From JBOHCT01 sp050699055 (GTDB lineage Bacteria > Actinomycetota > Actinomycetes > Streptosporangiales > JBOHCT01), in assembly GCA_050699055.1 (NCBI GenBank), contig JBOHCT010000034.1, positions 1 through 26,596 on the forward strand: DNA of 26,596 nucleotides. The letters run 5' to 3'. The position numbers and the translations under genes are program-made. Shown here piece after piece: positions 14,944 to 22,896 of the stretch. Position 1 is the first letter of the stretch; each line of letters starts with the position of its first letter. The notes under the pieces were generated by a model. The model was not told where the DNA came from and did not search any database. It saw only the letters and a list, made by a program, of their open reading frames with translations.

Positions 14944-15692
14944 AGCTCCGACCCCGACGTCCGCACCAGGATCCGACGGCATTCCTCGCACCTGACGACC
15001 TCGTCGGGCGGCGCGGAACGGATCCGCTGCACCTCCACCGTGTTGAGGGCCAGCCGACAGCCACCGCAGCTGCCCCCTTGCAGCGGTGCCGCGCCGACGC
15101 CGTCCCGTTGCTCGCGGATGCGCTCGTAGAGACGTACGAGGTCGTCGGGGAGCTTCGCCGCGATTGCGGCACGCCGGTCTCGGGTCGAGGCGACCTCGGC
15201 GCCGATCTCCTCGAACGCCTTGTCTCGCCGCCCTTCGGCCTCGGCGAGACGTTCGGCGATGTCGTCACGTTCGCGGACGAACCTGTCGCGCCTCCCTTCC
15301 GTCTCTTCGCGGCGTTCCATGATCTCGAGCGCGACGTCTTCGAGGTCGGACTGGCGCCTGGCCAAGGACGCGATCTCGGACTGGAGGTTCTCGAGCTCGC
15401 GAGGTGAGGACACCTGCCCGGAGTCCAGGCGCCCCTGGTCCCGTTCGGTACGCCTGCGTACCTGGTCGACGTCGGCCTCCGCCTTGGACTGCTCGCGGGC
15501 GATGTCGCCGGTCTCGGTCTCAGCGACGACGACGGCGTCGCGGAGCTGTCGGGCGCGCGCCGTCATCGACTCGATCTCGGCGAGCTCCGGCAGAGCGCGT
15601 CTGCGGTGAGCGAGGCGGTCGAGCGCTGTGTCGAGCTCCTGCAGGTCGAGGAGTCGCAGCTGGGCCTCAGGATCGGCTTTGACGGGCGGCAC
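14940..15692 (-). CDS. Coiled-coil protein with C-terminal C4 zinc ribbon (Rv2229c type)
   Basis: 250 residues from GTG 15692. Residues ~10-195 are a long charged helical region, predicted coiled coil (for example AEADVDQVRRRTERDQGRLD and RLAEAEGRRDKAFEEIGAEV). The C-terminus has a zinc-ribbon with CGGC (C209, C212) and CEEC (C235, C238). Homologues are found beside NIF3 and RNase H genes in many actinobacteria, and related proteins occur in other phyla as 'C4-type zinc ribbon domain protein'; the role is unknown, possibly nucleic-acid binding. The start overlaps the end of the NIF3 gene by 26 bases. Confidence 0.9.
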   Translation of the reverse strand: MPPVKADPEAQLRLLDLQELDTALDRLAHRRRALPELAEIESMTARARQLRDAVVVAETETGDIAREQSKAEADVDQVRRRTERDQGRLDSGQVSSPRELENLQSEIASLARRQSDLEDVALEIMERREETEGRRDRFVRERDDIAERLAEAEGRRDKAFEEIGAEVASTRDRRAAIAAKLPDDLVRLYERIREQRDGVGAAPLQGGSCGGCRLALNTVEVQRIRSAPPDEVVRCEECRRILVRTSGSEL

Positions 15693-16530
15693 TCGTGTCC
15701 TCGGTGGTCGCGAAGGTCCAAGGGTCGGTCACGCGCGCGGACACGCGGGTCTCCACCGTAGCGCTCCGGGCACGGCCCGCGTCCTCCAGATCGCTCGCGG
15801 CGTCGGCCAGCCAGGGCCATTCCGTGGCCCAGTGGGCGGCGTCCACGAGCGCGGGCCCACCGTGCTCCCGGAACTCTGAGGCGGGGTGGTGGCGCAGGTC
15901 GGCGGTGATGAAGACGTCGGCGCCCGCGGCACGGGCCGCGTCGAACAGCGAGTCCCCCGACCCGCCGCAGACCGCGACCGTGCGGATGGTCTGGTCGGGG
16001 TCGCCCGCCACGCGAAGCCCGCCGGCCGTGGCGGGGATCGCTGCTGCCGCCCGTTCGGTGAAGCCGCGCAGCGAAACCGCCACGGGCAACTCGCCCACCC
16101 GTCCCAGCCCCTGTCGACCGTGGGGGTCGTTCTGCGAAGGGGCGAGCGGTCGCGTACGGATCAGCCCGAGCCGACGTGCGAGAGCGTCCGACACGCCGGG
16201 GTTCGCAACGTCGGCGTTGGTGTGCGCGACGTACAGGGCGATCCCGCCGGTGATGAGGCGGTGGACGATCTGCCCCTTCGGATCGGTCGCGGGGACGCCA
16301 TGAACGGCCCGCAGCAGCAGCGGATGGTGGACGAGCAGCAGGTCCGCGCCCCACTCCAGTGCCTCGTCGGCGACGACGCCGACCGGGTCGACCGCCAGCA
16401 ACACACGGTGGATCCTCGCATCCGGGTCACCGCAGACCAGCCCGACCGCGTCCCATGACTCGGCGCAGCGCGGGTCGTACAACGCTTCGAGCTCGGCGAC
16501 GACGTCGACGAGGCGGACAGCGTGGGTCAC
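15667..16530 (-). CDS. NIF3-family dinuclear metal protein (DUF34)
   Basis: 287 residues from GTG 16530. Metal ligands of the family are visible: VHHP (H68, H69), AHTNAD (H103, D107) and, towards the C-terminus, ITADLRHHPASEF. The family forms a hexameric ring with a two-metal site per subunit; it is often misannotated as GTP cyclohydrolase I type 2, and its substrate remains unclear. The last ~15 residues are poorly conserved in character and overlap the start of the next gene. It starts nine bases after the fur-like stop, so the two are cotranscribed. Confidence 0.92.
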   Translation of the reverse strand: MTHAVRLVDVVAELEALYDPRCAESWDAVGLVCGDPDARIHRVLLAVDPVGVVADEALEWGADLLLVHHPLLLRAVHGVPATDPKGQIVHRLITGGIALYVAHTNADVANPGVSDALARRLGLIRTRPLAPSQNDPHGRQGLGRVGELPVAVSLRGFTERAAAAIPATAGGLRVAGDPDQTIRTVAVCGGSGDSLFDAARAAGADVFITADLRHHPASEFREHGGPALVDAAHWATEWPWLADAASDLEDAGRARSATVETRVSARVTDPWTFATTEDTSAARQSRS

Positions 16531-16539
16531 AGGCGAAGG

Positions 16540-16986
16540 TTACCGGGCCGAATCGCGGCGGAGAGCCCGTCCACGGTCCTGACAACGTGGACAGACTCCC
16601 CAGTACGTGACGTCAGCCTTGTCGACCGCGTACCCGGCGCTGTCGGCGGGTTCCAGACACGGGACCGCACCGCTCGCGCAGTCCACACCGGTGACCGCCC
16701 CGCAGAAACGGCAGGCGAGGTGATGGTGGTTGTCGCCGACCCGAGTCTCGTACCGCGCGGGGTGGCCCATCGGCTCGATGCGACGGACGAGGCCAAGACC
16801 GTCAAAGGCGCGCAACGCGTCGTAGACAGCCTGCAGGGACAACGTTCCCACCCGGGTACGCGCCCGGCCTGCGATCTCCTCGGCGGTGGGATGGCCGCCA
16901 GCACGCACGGCGGCGAGCACGGCGAGTCGCGGCGCGGTGACCCGAAGTCCCGCCCCACGTAGCCGACTGGTGTCCTCGCCTCGCAT
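16540..16986 (-). CDS. Fur-family metal-dependent transcription regulator
   Basis: 148 residues from ATG 16986; the longer reading upstream is Arg/Ser-rich noise. The winged helix has LRVTAPRLAVLAAVRAGGHP and TLSLQAVYDALRAFDGLGLV. Metal-site elements: HHH (87-89), C92-x-x-C95 and C132-x-x-C135 (structural zinc), with ARYETRVGDNHHH in between. Iron, zinc or peroxide (PerR/FurA-like) sensing cannot be told apart here. It heads the minus-strand operon and is divergent from the hydrogenase-like operon, with a 380-bp space between; control of either unit by this protein is possible but not shown. Confidence 0.93.
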   Translation of the reverse strand: MRGEDTSRLRGAGLRVTAPRLAVLAAVRAGGHPTAEEIAGRARTRVGTLSLQAVYDALRAFDGLGLVRRIEPMGHPARYETRVGDNHHHLACRFCGAVTGVDCASGAVPCLEPADSAGYAVDKADVTYWGVCPRCQDRGRALRRDSAR

Positions 16987-17190
16987 AGCCGTTCTTGGAC
17001 CCGTCCGCCTCCCGGCGCGTCCTGGTGTCGATGGTAAGTCGCGATGCCCACGTGCCGCACCGCTCGCGGATGACGCTCCCCCAGCCTCCGGTCGCCTACG
17101 GGAGCCGGGGCGGGCCGCCGACGAAGACCCAACCGTCGAGCAGCGCCTACCCCGACGACGCGTACGGGTCATCGGCGTCCCTGCTCCTCC

Positions 17191-17208
17191 CCAGGGATCC
17201 CAGGGATC
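17191..17208. repeat. Tandem 9-bp repeat CCAGGGATC x2 upstream of the promoter
   Basis: Two exact adjacent copies of CCAGGGATC; the junction also makes the palindrome GGGATCCC. The repeat ends 24 bp before the -35 box, a position suited to an activator site. Function is not known. Confidence 0.5.
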
Positions 17209-17232
17209 GGACAGGTGTCGACGAGAACGTCC

Positions 17233-17260
17233 TTGACCCGGCGCCGAGATCGTCTAAGCT
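17233..17260 (+). promoter_or_regulatory. Sigma-70-type promoter of the hydrogenase-like operon
   Basis: TTGACC (17233-17238), a 16-bp spacer, and TAAGCT (17255-17260). Transcription would begin near 17267, giving a leader of about 100 nt before TTG 17367. Confidence 0.55.
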
Positions 17261-17366
17261 GCTGTCAGCTACAGACGCGATGGGGTCCGCGGGCGCGGGA
17301 AGCGCCGCCGCCACCTGGCTGATGGCCTCTGCCAGCCTTCCGTGACCGGAGGGAGGTAGAGGCTCC

Positions 17367-18320
17367 TTGGCTGTCCAGTGGGGCCTGCAGATCTTGCAGA
17401 GCCTTGTTCTGGTCGTCTTCGCGCCGTTGTACGTCGGTGTTTTGGCGCGGGCCGAAGCGATCATCGCCGCCAAGCGCGGGCCGAGCATCATCCAGCCCTA
17501 CCGTGACCTGGCGAAGCTCTTGCGCAAGTCCAGGACGGTGAGCGACCAGGCGTCGTGGCTCTTCCACGCCGCGCCGTTCGTGGCCTTCGCTTGCTACCTG
17601 ACGGTCTCGGTGATCGTGCCGATCATCACCAGCGAGCCGCTGCCGCTGGCGTTCCTCGGTGACCTGATCGCTGGCGCGTTCGTCCTGAACCTGGGCAGCT
17701 TCGCGCTGTCGCTGGCCGGCCTGGACACCGCCAGCCCGCTCGGCGGCCTGGGGGCGAGCCGGGCGAGCTGGATGAGCAGCCTGGCCGAGCCGGCGTTCGT
17801 GCTGGTGTTCTTCACGGTCAGCGCCGTCTCCGCCTCGGACAACCCCTATTTGATGAACCACGCGGTCGCGAGCTCCCCGTATGTGATCGTGCTGCCGACC
17901 CATCTGCTCGGCCTGGTGGCGTTCTTCATGCTTGTGCTGGTGGAGAACGGGCGCATCCCGATCGACAACCCGAGCGGGCACACCGAGATCTCGATGATCG
18001 AGGAGGGGCGGACCCTGGAGTTCTCCGGCAGGGAGTACGCGCTGGTGAAATGGGGCAGCGCGATCAAGCTCTTCCTGCTCTCCGCGATGTTCATGAATAT
18101 CTTCGTCATCCCCTGGGGACTCGGCGACGGTACCTCCATCGTCGGCGGCCTGATCGCGATCCCGGTGCTGTTCGGCAAGCTCGCCCTGTGTGGCCTGGCG
18201 ATCGTGGTGCTCGACACGTCGTTCGCGAAGCTGCGGTTCTTCCGGATCACCGAGTTCCTCGGGGCGGCGTTCCTGCTCGGTTTCGTCGGCATCGCCACGT
18301 CGTACGTGATTGGAGCGTGA
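17367..18320 (+). CDS. NuoH/HyfC-like membrane subunit of a complex I/hydrogenase-4-related complex
   Basis: 317 residues from TTG 17367, with GGAGGGAGG ten bases upstream. Eight or so membrane helices. The conserved cytoplasmic loop is VENGRIPIDNPSGHTEISMI (from residue ~192) followed by EEGRTLEFSGREYAL; in this family it contacts the NuoB/NuoD-like subunits and forms the link between the redox arm and the proton path. The N-terminal RAEAIIAAKRGPSIIQPYRD and LLRKS are also typical. It is the first gene of a seven-gene operon and ends two bases before the next start. Family (HycD/HyfC/NuoH) is certain; see the HycE-like subunit for why hydrogenase activity is doubtful. Confidence 0.95.
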   Translation: MAVQWGLQILQSLVLVVFAPLYVGVLARAEAIIAAKRGPSIIQPYRDLAKLLRKSRTVSDQASWLFHAAPFVAFACYLTVSVIVPIITSEPLPLAFLGDLIAGAFVLNLGSFALSLAGLDTASPLGGLGASRASWMSSLAEPAFVLVFFTVSAVSASDNPYLMNHAVASSPYVIVLPTHLLGLVAFFMLVLVENGRIPIDNPSGHTEISMIEEGRTLEFSGREYALVKWGSAIKLFLLSAMFMNIFVIPWGLGDGTSIVGGLIAIPVLFGKLALCGLAIVVLDTSFAKLRFFRITEFLGAAFLLGFVGIATSYVIGA

Positions 18321-18322
18321 CC

Positions 18323-18997
18323 ATGGAGAGCCTGACGGCCGCCTCCTCCGCCGGCGTGCTGCTCGACCTGTGCGGCGTGCTGATGCTGCTGCTGGCCTTC
18401 GCCTGCCTCGGGTCGAAGCTGTTCAACCGCTACGTCGCTTACTACGGCGCGCAGTCGCTCGTGCTGGCGGCCGCCACCGGCGTCGTCGCCTGGCGTTTCG
18501 GCAGCGTCGAGCTGTGGATCCTGGCCGCGCTCACATTCCTGATCAAGGGGGTCGGCATCCCCGCCGCGGCCCGGCGGCTGCTGGTCGAGAGACTCGCCCT
18601 CAAGCGCGACGTCGCGGCCGCGGCCGGGCCGTCGACCTCGATCATCGTCGGCGGCGCGCTGACGGCCTTCTCCTACCTCGTCACCAGACCGGAGCTGCTC
18701 CCCCACGGGCTGGTCGGCGCCGCGGTGGTGCCGCTGTCCACGGCGGTGATCCTGATGGGGGCGCTGTCCATGGTGCTGCGGCGGCACACGGTGGCCCAGC
18801 TCATCGGCTGGCTGGTCGTCGAGAACGGCGTGTTCCTCGGCGCGATCACGCTCGTGTCGACGTTCCCGTTCATCGTCGAGGCCGGCGTGTTCCTCGACCT
18901 GGTCGCCGCCGTGCTGATGATGCTGATCTTCGTCTCGGGCCTGACGCGGCAGCTCGCCGAGGCCAGCGCCGACGAGCTGAGGGGGCTGCGCGGATGA
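18323..18997 (+). CDS. HyfE-like membrane subunit
   Basis: 224 residues from ATG 18323. Six to seven membrane helices; segments VAYYGAQSLVLAAATGVVAW, LTFLIKGVGIPAAARRLL, GWLVVENGVFLGAI and LVAAVLMMLIFVSGL match HyfE (hydrogenase-4 component E; HycP/Rv0085 in mycobacteria), which is related to NuoK/MnhC. The glutamate in VVENG corresponds to the conserved membrane carboxylate of NuoK-type subunits. The TGA overlaps the next ATG (ATGA). Confidence 0.92.
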   Translation: MESLTAASSAGVLLDLCGVLMLLLAFACLGSKLFNRYVAYYGAQSLVLAAATGVVAWRFGSVELWILAALTFLIKGVGIPAAARRLLVERLALKRDVAAAAGPSTSIIVGGALTAFSYLVTRPELLPHGLVGAAVVPLSTAVILMGALSMVLRRHTVAQLIGWLVVENGVFLGAITLVSTFPFIVEAGVFLDLVAAVLMMLIFVSGLTRQLAEASADELRGLRG

Positions 18998-20469
18998 CCG
19001 GCCTCCTCGTCGCGGTCGCCGTGCCTCCGCTGGCGTGCAGCGTCGCGGCGGCGCTCGGCGCGCGGGCCCGTACCGCGGGGTACGCCGCCATCGCCGGAGC
19101 GCTGGTGTCGCTGGGATTCGCGGTCGCCTTGCTGGTGCGGATCGCCGGCCACGACGGCTACACGTCGCTCAACGGTTTCGCCTATGTCGACGGCCTCAGC
19201 GGCTACTTTCTGCTGACGGTGGCGATCGTGGTGCTGCTCGCCTCCTTCGGGTCGGCCGCCTACCTGCGCTCGGAGGAGTCAGCCGGGGCGCTGTCCGCGT
19301 TCCAGGTCCGGCTGTACTTCGTCTTCTTCGGGGTCTTCGCCACACTGATGCTGGCCTCCCTGTCGACAGGCAACCTCGGGCTGCTGTTCGTCCTGGTCGA
19401 GGCCAGCACGCTCGCCAGCTGCGCGCTGGTGGGGCTCGAAGGCAAGCCGAGAGCCCTCGAAGCCGCCTGGAAGTACGTGATCATCAGCTCGCTCGGCGTG
19501 ACGATCGCGTTGGTCGGCACGCTGTTCCTCTTCTACTCCGCGTCAGGGTTGGACGTCTCCTCCGGCCTGCGCCTGACCTGGCCATTCCTCTACGCCCACG
19601 CCGGGGACCTGTCCGCGCCGAGCCTGCGGCTCGCGTTCCTGCTCGCGGTGGTCGGCTACGGCACGAAGGTCGGCCTCGCGCCGATGCACACCTGGCTGCC
19701 CGACGCCCACTCCGAGGCGCCCAGCCCGGCGAGCGCGATGCTGTCGGCGGCGCTGCTCAACACCGGGATGTACGCGATCATCCGTTTCCTCGCGATCGCC
19801 CAGGTCGGCATCGGGGGATCGTATGTCCACGACGTGATGCTGTCGTTCGGGTTCCTGTCCATCGTCGTGGGTGTGCTGTTCATGGTGCGCCGCGGCAACT
19901 TCAAGCGGCTGTTCGCGTACTCGTCGGTCGAACACATGGGGATCATCGCGGTCGCCCTCGGCTTCGGCGGCGTGCTGGGGATGTACGGCGCGCTGCTGCA
20001 CACGCTGAACCACGCGATCGGCAAGGCCGTGCTGTTCCTGTCCAGCGGCGATGTCGTCCTCGGCTACCACACCCGCGAGGCGGGACGGGTGCGCGGGATC
20101 CTGAGCGCCCTCCCGCTGACGGGCGGCGTGTTGGTGCTGGGTTCCGTGGCGATCCTCGGCTCTCCACCGTTCGGGCTGTTCCTGTCGGAGCTGACGATCC
20201 TCCGTGCCGGTTTCTCGTCGGCGACCCCGTGGCTGCCGGCGTTTCTGCTCCTACTGCTGGTGGTGGCCTTCATCGCGTTCGCCAGGATCACTACAGGGAT
20301 GTCTCTCGGCGAGTCCGCCGGGCGGGTTCAGCCGTACCCGGCGGGCGAGCAACGGGTCCTCGCCGGCCTGCCGCTGATCCTCGGCGTGCTCGCGCTGCTG
20401 CTGCTCGGCTTGTGGATCCCCGGCGGCTTGAACGCGGCGATCCTCCACTCGATCGGGGCGGTGACATGA
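18994..20469 (+). CDS. HyfF-like antiporter-type subunit (NuoL/M/N family)
   Basis: 491 residues from ATG 18994, overlapping the previous stop by four bases. About 13-14 membrane helices. The proton-path residues of the antiporter fold are kept: Glu136 in FVLVEASTLASCALVG and Lys225 in VGYGTKVGLAPMHTWLPDAH, followed by SPASAMLSAALLNTGMYAII. LHTLNHAIGKAVLFLSSGDV is another family mark. It should move protons or sodium as part of the membrane arm. Closest by layout to HyfF/HycQ rather than NuoL because it lacks the long lateral helix. Overlaps the next gene by four bases. Confidence 0.94.
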   Translation: MTGLLVAVAVPPLACSVAAALGARARTAGYAAIAGALVSLGFAVALLVRIAGHDGYTSLNGFAYVDGLSGYFLLTVAIVVLLASFGSAAYLRSEESAGALSAFQVRLYFVFFGVFATLMLASLSTGNLGLLFVLVEASTLASCALVGLEGKPRALEAAWKYVIISSLGVTIALVGTLFLFYSASGLDVSSGLRLTWPFLYAHAGDLSAPSLRLAFLLAVVGYGTKVGLAPMHTWLPDAHSEAPSPASAMLSAALLNTGMYAIIRFLAIAQVGIGGSYVHDVMLSFGFLSIVVGVLFMVRRGNFKRLFAYSSVEHMGIIAVALGFGGVLGMYGALLHTLNHAIGKAVLFLSSGDVVLGYHTREAGRVRGILSALPLTGGVLVLGSVAILGSPPFGLFLSELTILRAGFSSATPWLPAFLLLLLVVAFIAFARITTGMSLGESAGRVQPYPAGEQRVLAGLPLILGVLALLLLGLWIPGGLNAAILHSIGAVT

Positions 20470-22034
20470 CACGACCGGAGCGTTTCGACGACCTCCAGGA
20501 CCAGGGCAGCCATCTCGTGCTGGCCGACGGCTCGATCAGTCTCCCTGGCTCGTCGCCGGTCCTTCCCGAACACGGCGTCGCGCACGTCCACGTCCGAGCC
20601 GACACGCTGGAGGACGCCGTCCAGGCCCTCGCCGACGCCCCCGGAGGCCGCCTGGCCGACCTGTTCGCCGCGGTCGAGAACGGGCGGTCGCTGCTGCGGA
20701 CGGTCTGGGCGTTGGACGCCGACGGGACGTACGTGGTGGCCGAGACGCCGGTCGACGGAGAGCGGTACCCACCCCTTTCCCCAATCGCCCCGGCTGCGTT
20801 CCTCGAGGAATGCGAGATCTACGAGCAGTTCGGGCTGCGGCCCAGGACAGGAAAGCCCCTCAACCGCGTGATGCTGCCGCCCCACGCCGGCCTCGAGTTT
20901 CCTCGACTTGGTCGCCCACCGCGGGTGCCGCCGCGGGAGATGCACGCGCCCCACGTCGTAGGCGGGCACGCGTTCGAGTTCCCCTACGGGCCCGTCCGGT
21001 CCGCCGGGCAGGAGTCGTTGTACTACGGGCTGGTGACCAGCGGCGAGGAGGTCGTCGACCTGTACCTCTTCACCTGGCACAAACACCGCGGGGTGGAGTT
21101 CCGGCTCCGCGGCAGGGATCCGGCGCGCGCGTTGTTTCTCGTCGAGCGGGTGGAAGGACTGTCGGCCGTGGCGAACGGTTGGGCGTTCGCGGCCGCAGTC
21201 GAACAGGCGCTGGAGATCGTCCCCCCACCCGAGGCGGGGTGGACGCGGGCCATCGCCCTGGAGCTCGAACGCCTCTACAACCACGCCCAGGCGATCGCCG
21301 CGCTGGGCCAGTCCACGGGGCTGTCGGTGGGCCAGGCGGACGGGGAGATCGCCGTTGAGCGCCTGCTGCGGCTGAACGCGGCGGTGTTCGGTCACCGGTA
21401 CCTGTTCGGGGTCGTCGCGGTCGGCGGCGCGGCCAAGGCCCCCGACCTCGACGCGCTCCGCCGGGACCTTCCCGGCGCGTTGCACGAGCTGCGCCGCCTC
21501 ACCGACGCCCTATCACGAACCAACTCCTTTCTCGACCGGCTCGAGGCCACCGGGATCGTCACCGGCGAACAGGCCGCACGCCTCGGGCTGGTCGGCCCAG
21601 TCGCCCGGGCCGCGGGCGCCGCGATCGATGCACGCCGTGACCACACGGCGCGCCCGTACGATCGCGAGCCACCCTCACCCGCGGCCCGGGTCACCGGCGA
21701 TGTGCTCGCCCGGTACCAGGTGTTTCTGGGCGAGATAGAGGACTCCGCCCGGCTGTTGTCCCGGCTCGCCGACTCCGGCCCGGTGACGGCCGGCACGAGG
21801 CCGCTGCCCAGACGTCAGGGAAGCGGCCTCGGCTGGGCGGAGTCCTTGCGCGGCGAGTCGCTCGCCTGGGTCGCCCTCGACGGCGAGGGGTGCATTCGCC
21901 GAGCCCGCCTGCGACCCGCGTCGGTACGCAACTGGCGTGCCTTCGACGACGCGGCGCGCTCGCAGAACGTCTTCACCGACATTCCGATCATCGAGGCGAG
22001 CTTCTGGCTCACCGTCGCGGGGACGGCACGCTGA
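20466..22034 (+). CDS. HycE/NuoCD-like subunit without [NiFe] ligands
   Basis: 522 residues from ATG 20466. The N-terminal ~165 residues are NuoC-like (PAAFLEECEIYEQFGLRPR, then GKPLNRVMLPP). The rest is NuoD/HycE-like: FPYGPVRSAGQESLYYGL, TWHKHRGVE and IALELERLYNHAQAIAALGQ. In hydrogenase large subunits the first nickel motif is R-x-C-G-x-C after a short strand; here the place reads VERVEGLSAVANGW (from residue 226) without cysteine. The second motif, D-P-C-x-x-C near the end, is DIPIIEASFW (from ~505). Only two cysteines occur in the whole protein, in EECEI and GEGCI. It can therefore not hold a [NiFe] centre; a quinone-like or unknown substrate site is inferred. Compare Rv0087 (hycE) of M. 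tuberculosis. Confidence 0.93.
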   Translation: MTRPERFDDLQDQGSHLVLADGSISLPGSSPVLPEHGVAHVHVRADTLEDAVQALADAPGGRLADLFAAVENGRSLLRTVWALDADGTYVVAETPVDGERYPPLSPIAPAAFLEECEIYEQFGLRPRTGKPLNRVMLPPHAGLEFPRLGRPPRVPPREMHAPHVVGGHAFEFPYGPVRSAGQESLYYGLVTSGEEVVDLYLFTWHKHRGVEFRLRGRDPARALFLVERVEGLSAVANGWAFAAAVEQALEIVPPPEAGWTRAIALELERLYNHAQAIAALGQSTGLSVGQADGEIAVERLLRLNAAVFGHRYLFGVVAVGGAAKAPDLDALRRDLPGALHELRRLTDALSRTNSFLDRLEATGIVTGEQAARLGLVGPVARAAGAAIDARRDHTARPYDREPPSPAARVTGDVLARYQVFLGEIEDSARLLSRLADSGPVTAGTRPLPRRQGSGLGWAESLRGESLAWVALDGEGCIRRARLRPASVRNWRAFDDAARSQNVFTDIPIIEASFWLTVAGTAR

Positions 22035-22375
22035 TGGCCTGGTGGTTCTTCCGCGGCCTGCGCAGGGGTGTCATCACGACGCGCTACCCGGCGACCCCGC
22101 CCGACCCATGGACCGCCACGCTGCCCACGCCACCTGCCTTTCGGCCCGAGGCGCTCACCGCGGAGACGGTGGCCGGGCTGATCGACGTCTGCCCGTCGCG
22201 CGCGCTGCGGCGCGAGGCCGCGGACCTGGTCCTCGACGTGGGGGCGTGTACCGCGTGCGGGCTGTGTCTCGCCGCCTACCCCGACGCGGCCATGCCGAGC
22301 GGCCAAATCGAGCTCGCCGCGACCGACCGCGCCCAGCTCGTCAAGCGCATCCCGATCCAAGGAGGAACGCGGTGA
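22034..22375 (+). CDS. Short ferredoxin-like subunit (HyfH/NuoI position), one predicted [4Fe-4S] cluster
   Basis: 113 residues; its ATG shares one base with the previous stop. Only four cysteines: C53 in DVCPSRAL, and C72, C75, C78 in ACTACGLCLAAYP. In two-cluster ferredoxins the first C-P cysteine binds together with the second C-x-x-C-x-x-C triplet, so exactly one cluster site is complete. The first triplet is missing and the fourth cysteine of the second motif is tyrosine (Y82). Normal NuoI/HyfH have eight cysteines. The N-terminus MAWWFFRGLRRGVITTRYP, with aromatic and basic residues, is the membrane-lying helix typical of NuoI/HyfH. It would pass electrons to the NuoB-like subunit encoded next. 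Confidence 0.9.
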   Translation: MAWWFFRGLRRGVITTRYPATPPDPWTATLPTPPAFRPEALTAETVAGLIDVCPSRALRREAADLVLDVGACTACGLCLAAYPDAAMPSGQIELAATDRAQLVKRIPIQGGTR

Positions 22376-22896
22376 CCATCACCATCTCTCCCACGCACCC
22401 GCCGTCCGCCGAGGAGGAGCGGCGGCTGGCCGACCGGCTGCGCGACGAGATCGCCACGCTGTTCGGCCGCAGCCTGCACATCCGCACCATCGACACCGGA
22501 TCGTGCGCCGCGTGCGAGTCGGAGATCCGCATGCTGTCAGCCCCACACTACGACCTGCACCGGTTGGGGCTGTTCTTCACCCCGGCTCCCCGGCACGCGG
22601 ACCTGCTGATGGTGACGGGCCCCGCGGTGCGGGCCTTCGACGTGGCGGTCGCGAAGACGTACGCCGCGATGCCCGAGCCGAAGGTCGTCGCCGCCGTCGG
22701 GGCGTGCGCGCTCGGCGGCGTGTACGACAGCGACGCGTTCGTGCACGGCACCGTCGACGACGTCCTTCCCGTCGACGTCTCCATCCCCGGCTGCCCACCG
22801 AACCCGATCGTGCTCCTGCAAGGTCTGCTCGTCGCGGTGGGGCGACTCGCCGAGAAGGTCCCGTCGATGACGTTCACCGCGCAGGAGCGGGGATGA
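22372..22896 (+). CDS. NuoB/HycG-like [4Fe-4S] subunit
   Basis: 174 residues from GTG 22372, which has GGAGG seven bases before it and overlaps the previous stop (GTGA). The four ligands of the proximal/N2 cluster are present: C45 and C48 (GSCAACESE), C112 (GACALGG) and C141 (PGCPPNP). The C-x-x-C spacing is of the hydrogenase small-subunit/HycG kind; complex I NuoB usually has two adjacent cysteines. It should take electrons from the ferredoxin-like subunit and face the HycE-like subunit. Overlaps the next gene by four bases. Confidence 0.95.
   Translation: MTITISPTHPPSAEEERRLADRLRDEIATLFGRSLHIRTIDTGSCAACESEIRMLSAPHYDLHRLGLFFTPAPRHADLLMVTGPAVRAFDVAVAKTYAAMPEPKVVAAVGACALGGVYDSDAFVHGTVDDVLPVDVSIPGCPPNPIVLLQGLLVAVGRLAEKVPSMTFTAQERG

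Larger units (their letters stand above)
16987..17366. other. Divergent intergenic region between the fur-like gene and the complex operon
   Basis: No convincing gene. It holds a 9-bp tandem repeat (17191-17208), a good plus-strand promoter (17233-17260), and in the leader a possible 21-codon reading frame from ATG 17280 to TGA 17345 without a clear ribosome site, ending three bases before the GGAGGGAGG that serves the first operon gene. Confidence 0.55.

Noticed and set aside
13084..15129. Long plus-strand open frame of 681 codons across rnpB and the RNase H gene
   Set aside because: It is antisense to rnpB and to the RNase HI/phosphatase gene, both of which have unmistakable motifs; the translation is Arg/Pro-rich and shows no family.
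16540..17172. Longer form of the Fur-like protein starting at 17172
   Set aside because: The extra 62 residues are Arg/Ser/Gly-rich without family similarity; ATG 16986 gives a normal Fur length.
17280..17345. 21-codon leader peptide before the complex operon
   Set aside because: No ribosome site and no attenuator-like codon run; kept only as a note in the intergenic entry.
19035..22034. Very long upstream extension of the HycE-like frame (999 codons)
   Set aside because: The part before 20466 overlaps the HyfF-like gene in another frame and reads as Arg-rich noise; ATG 20466 has the ATGA coupling seen between the other genes.
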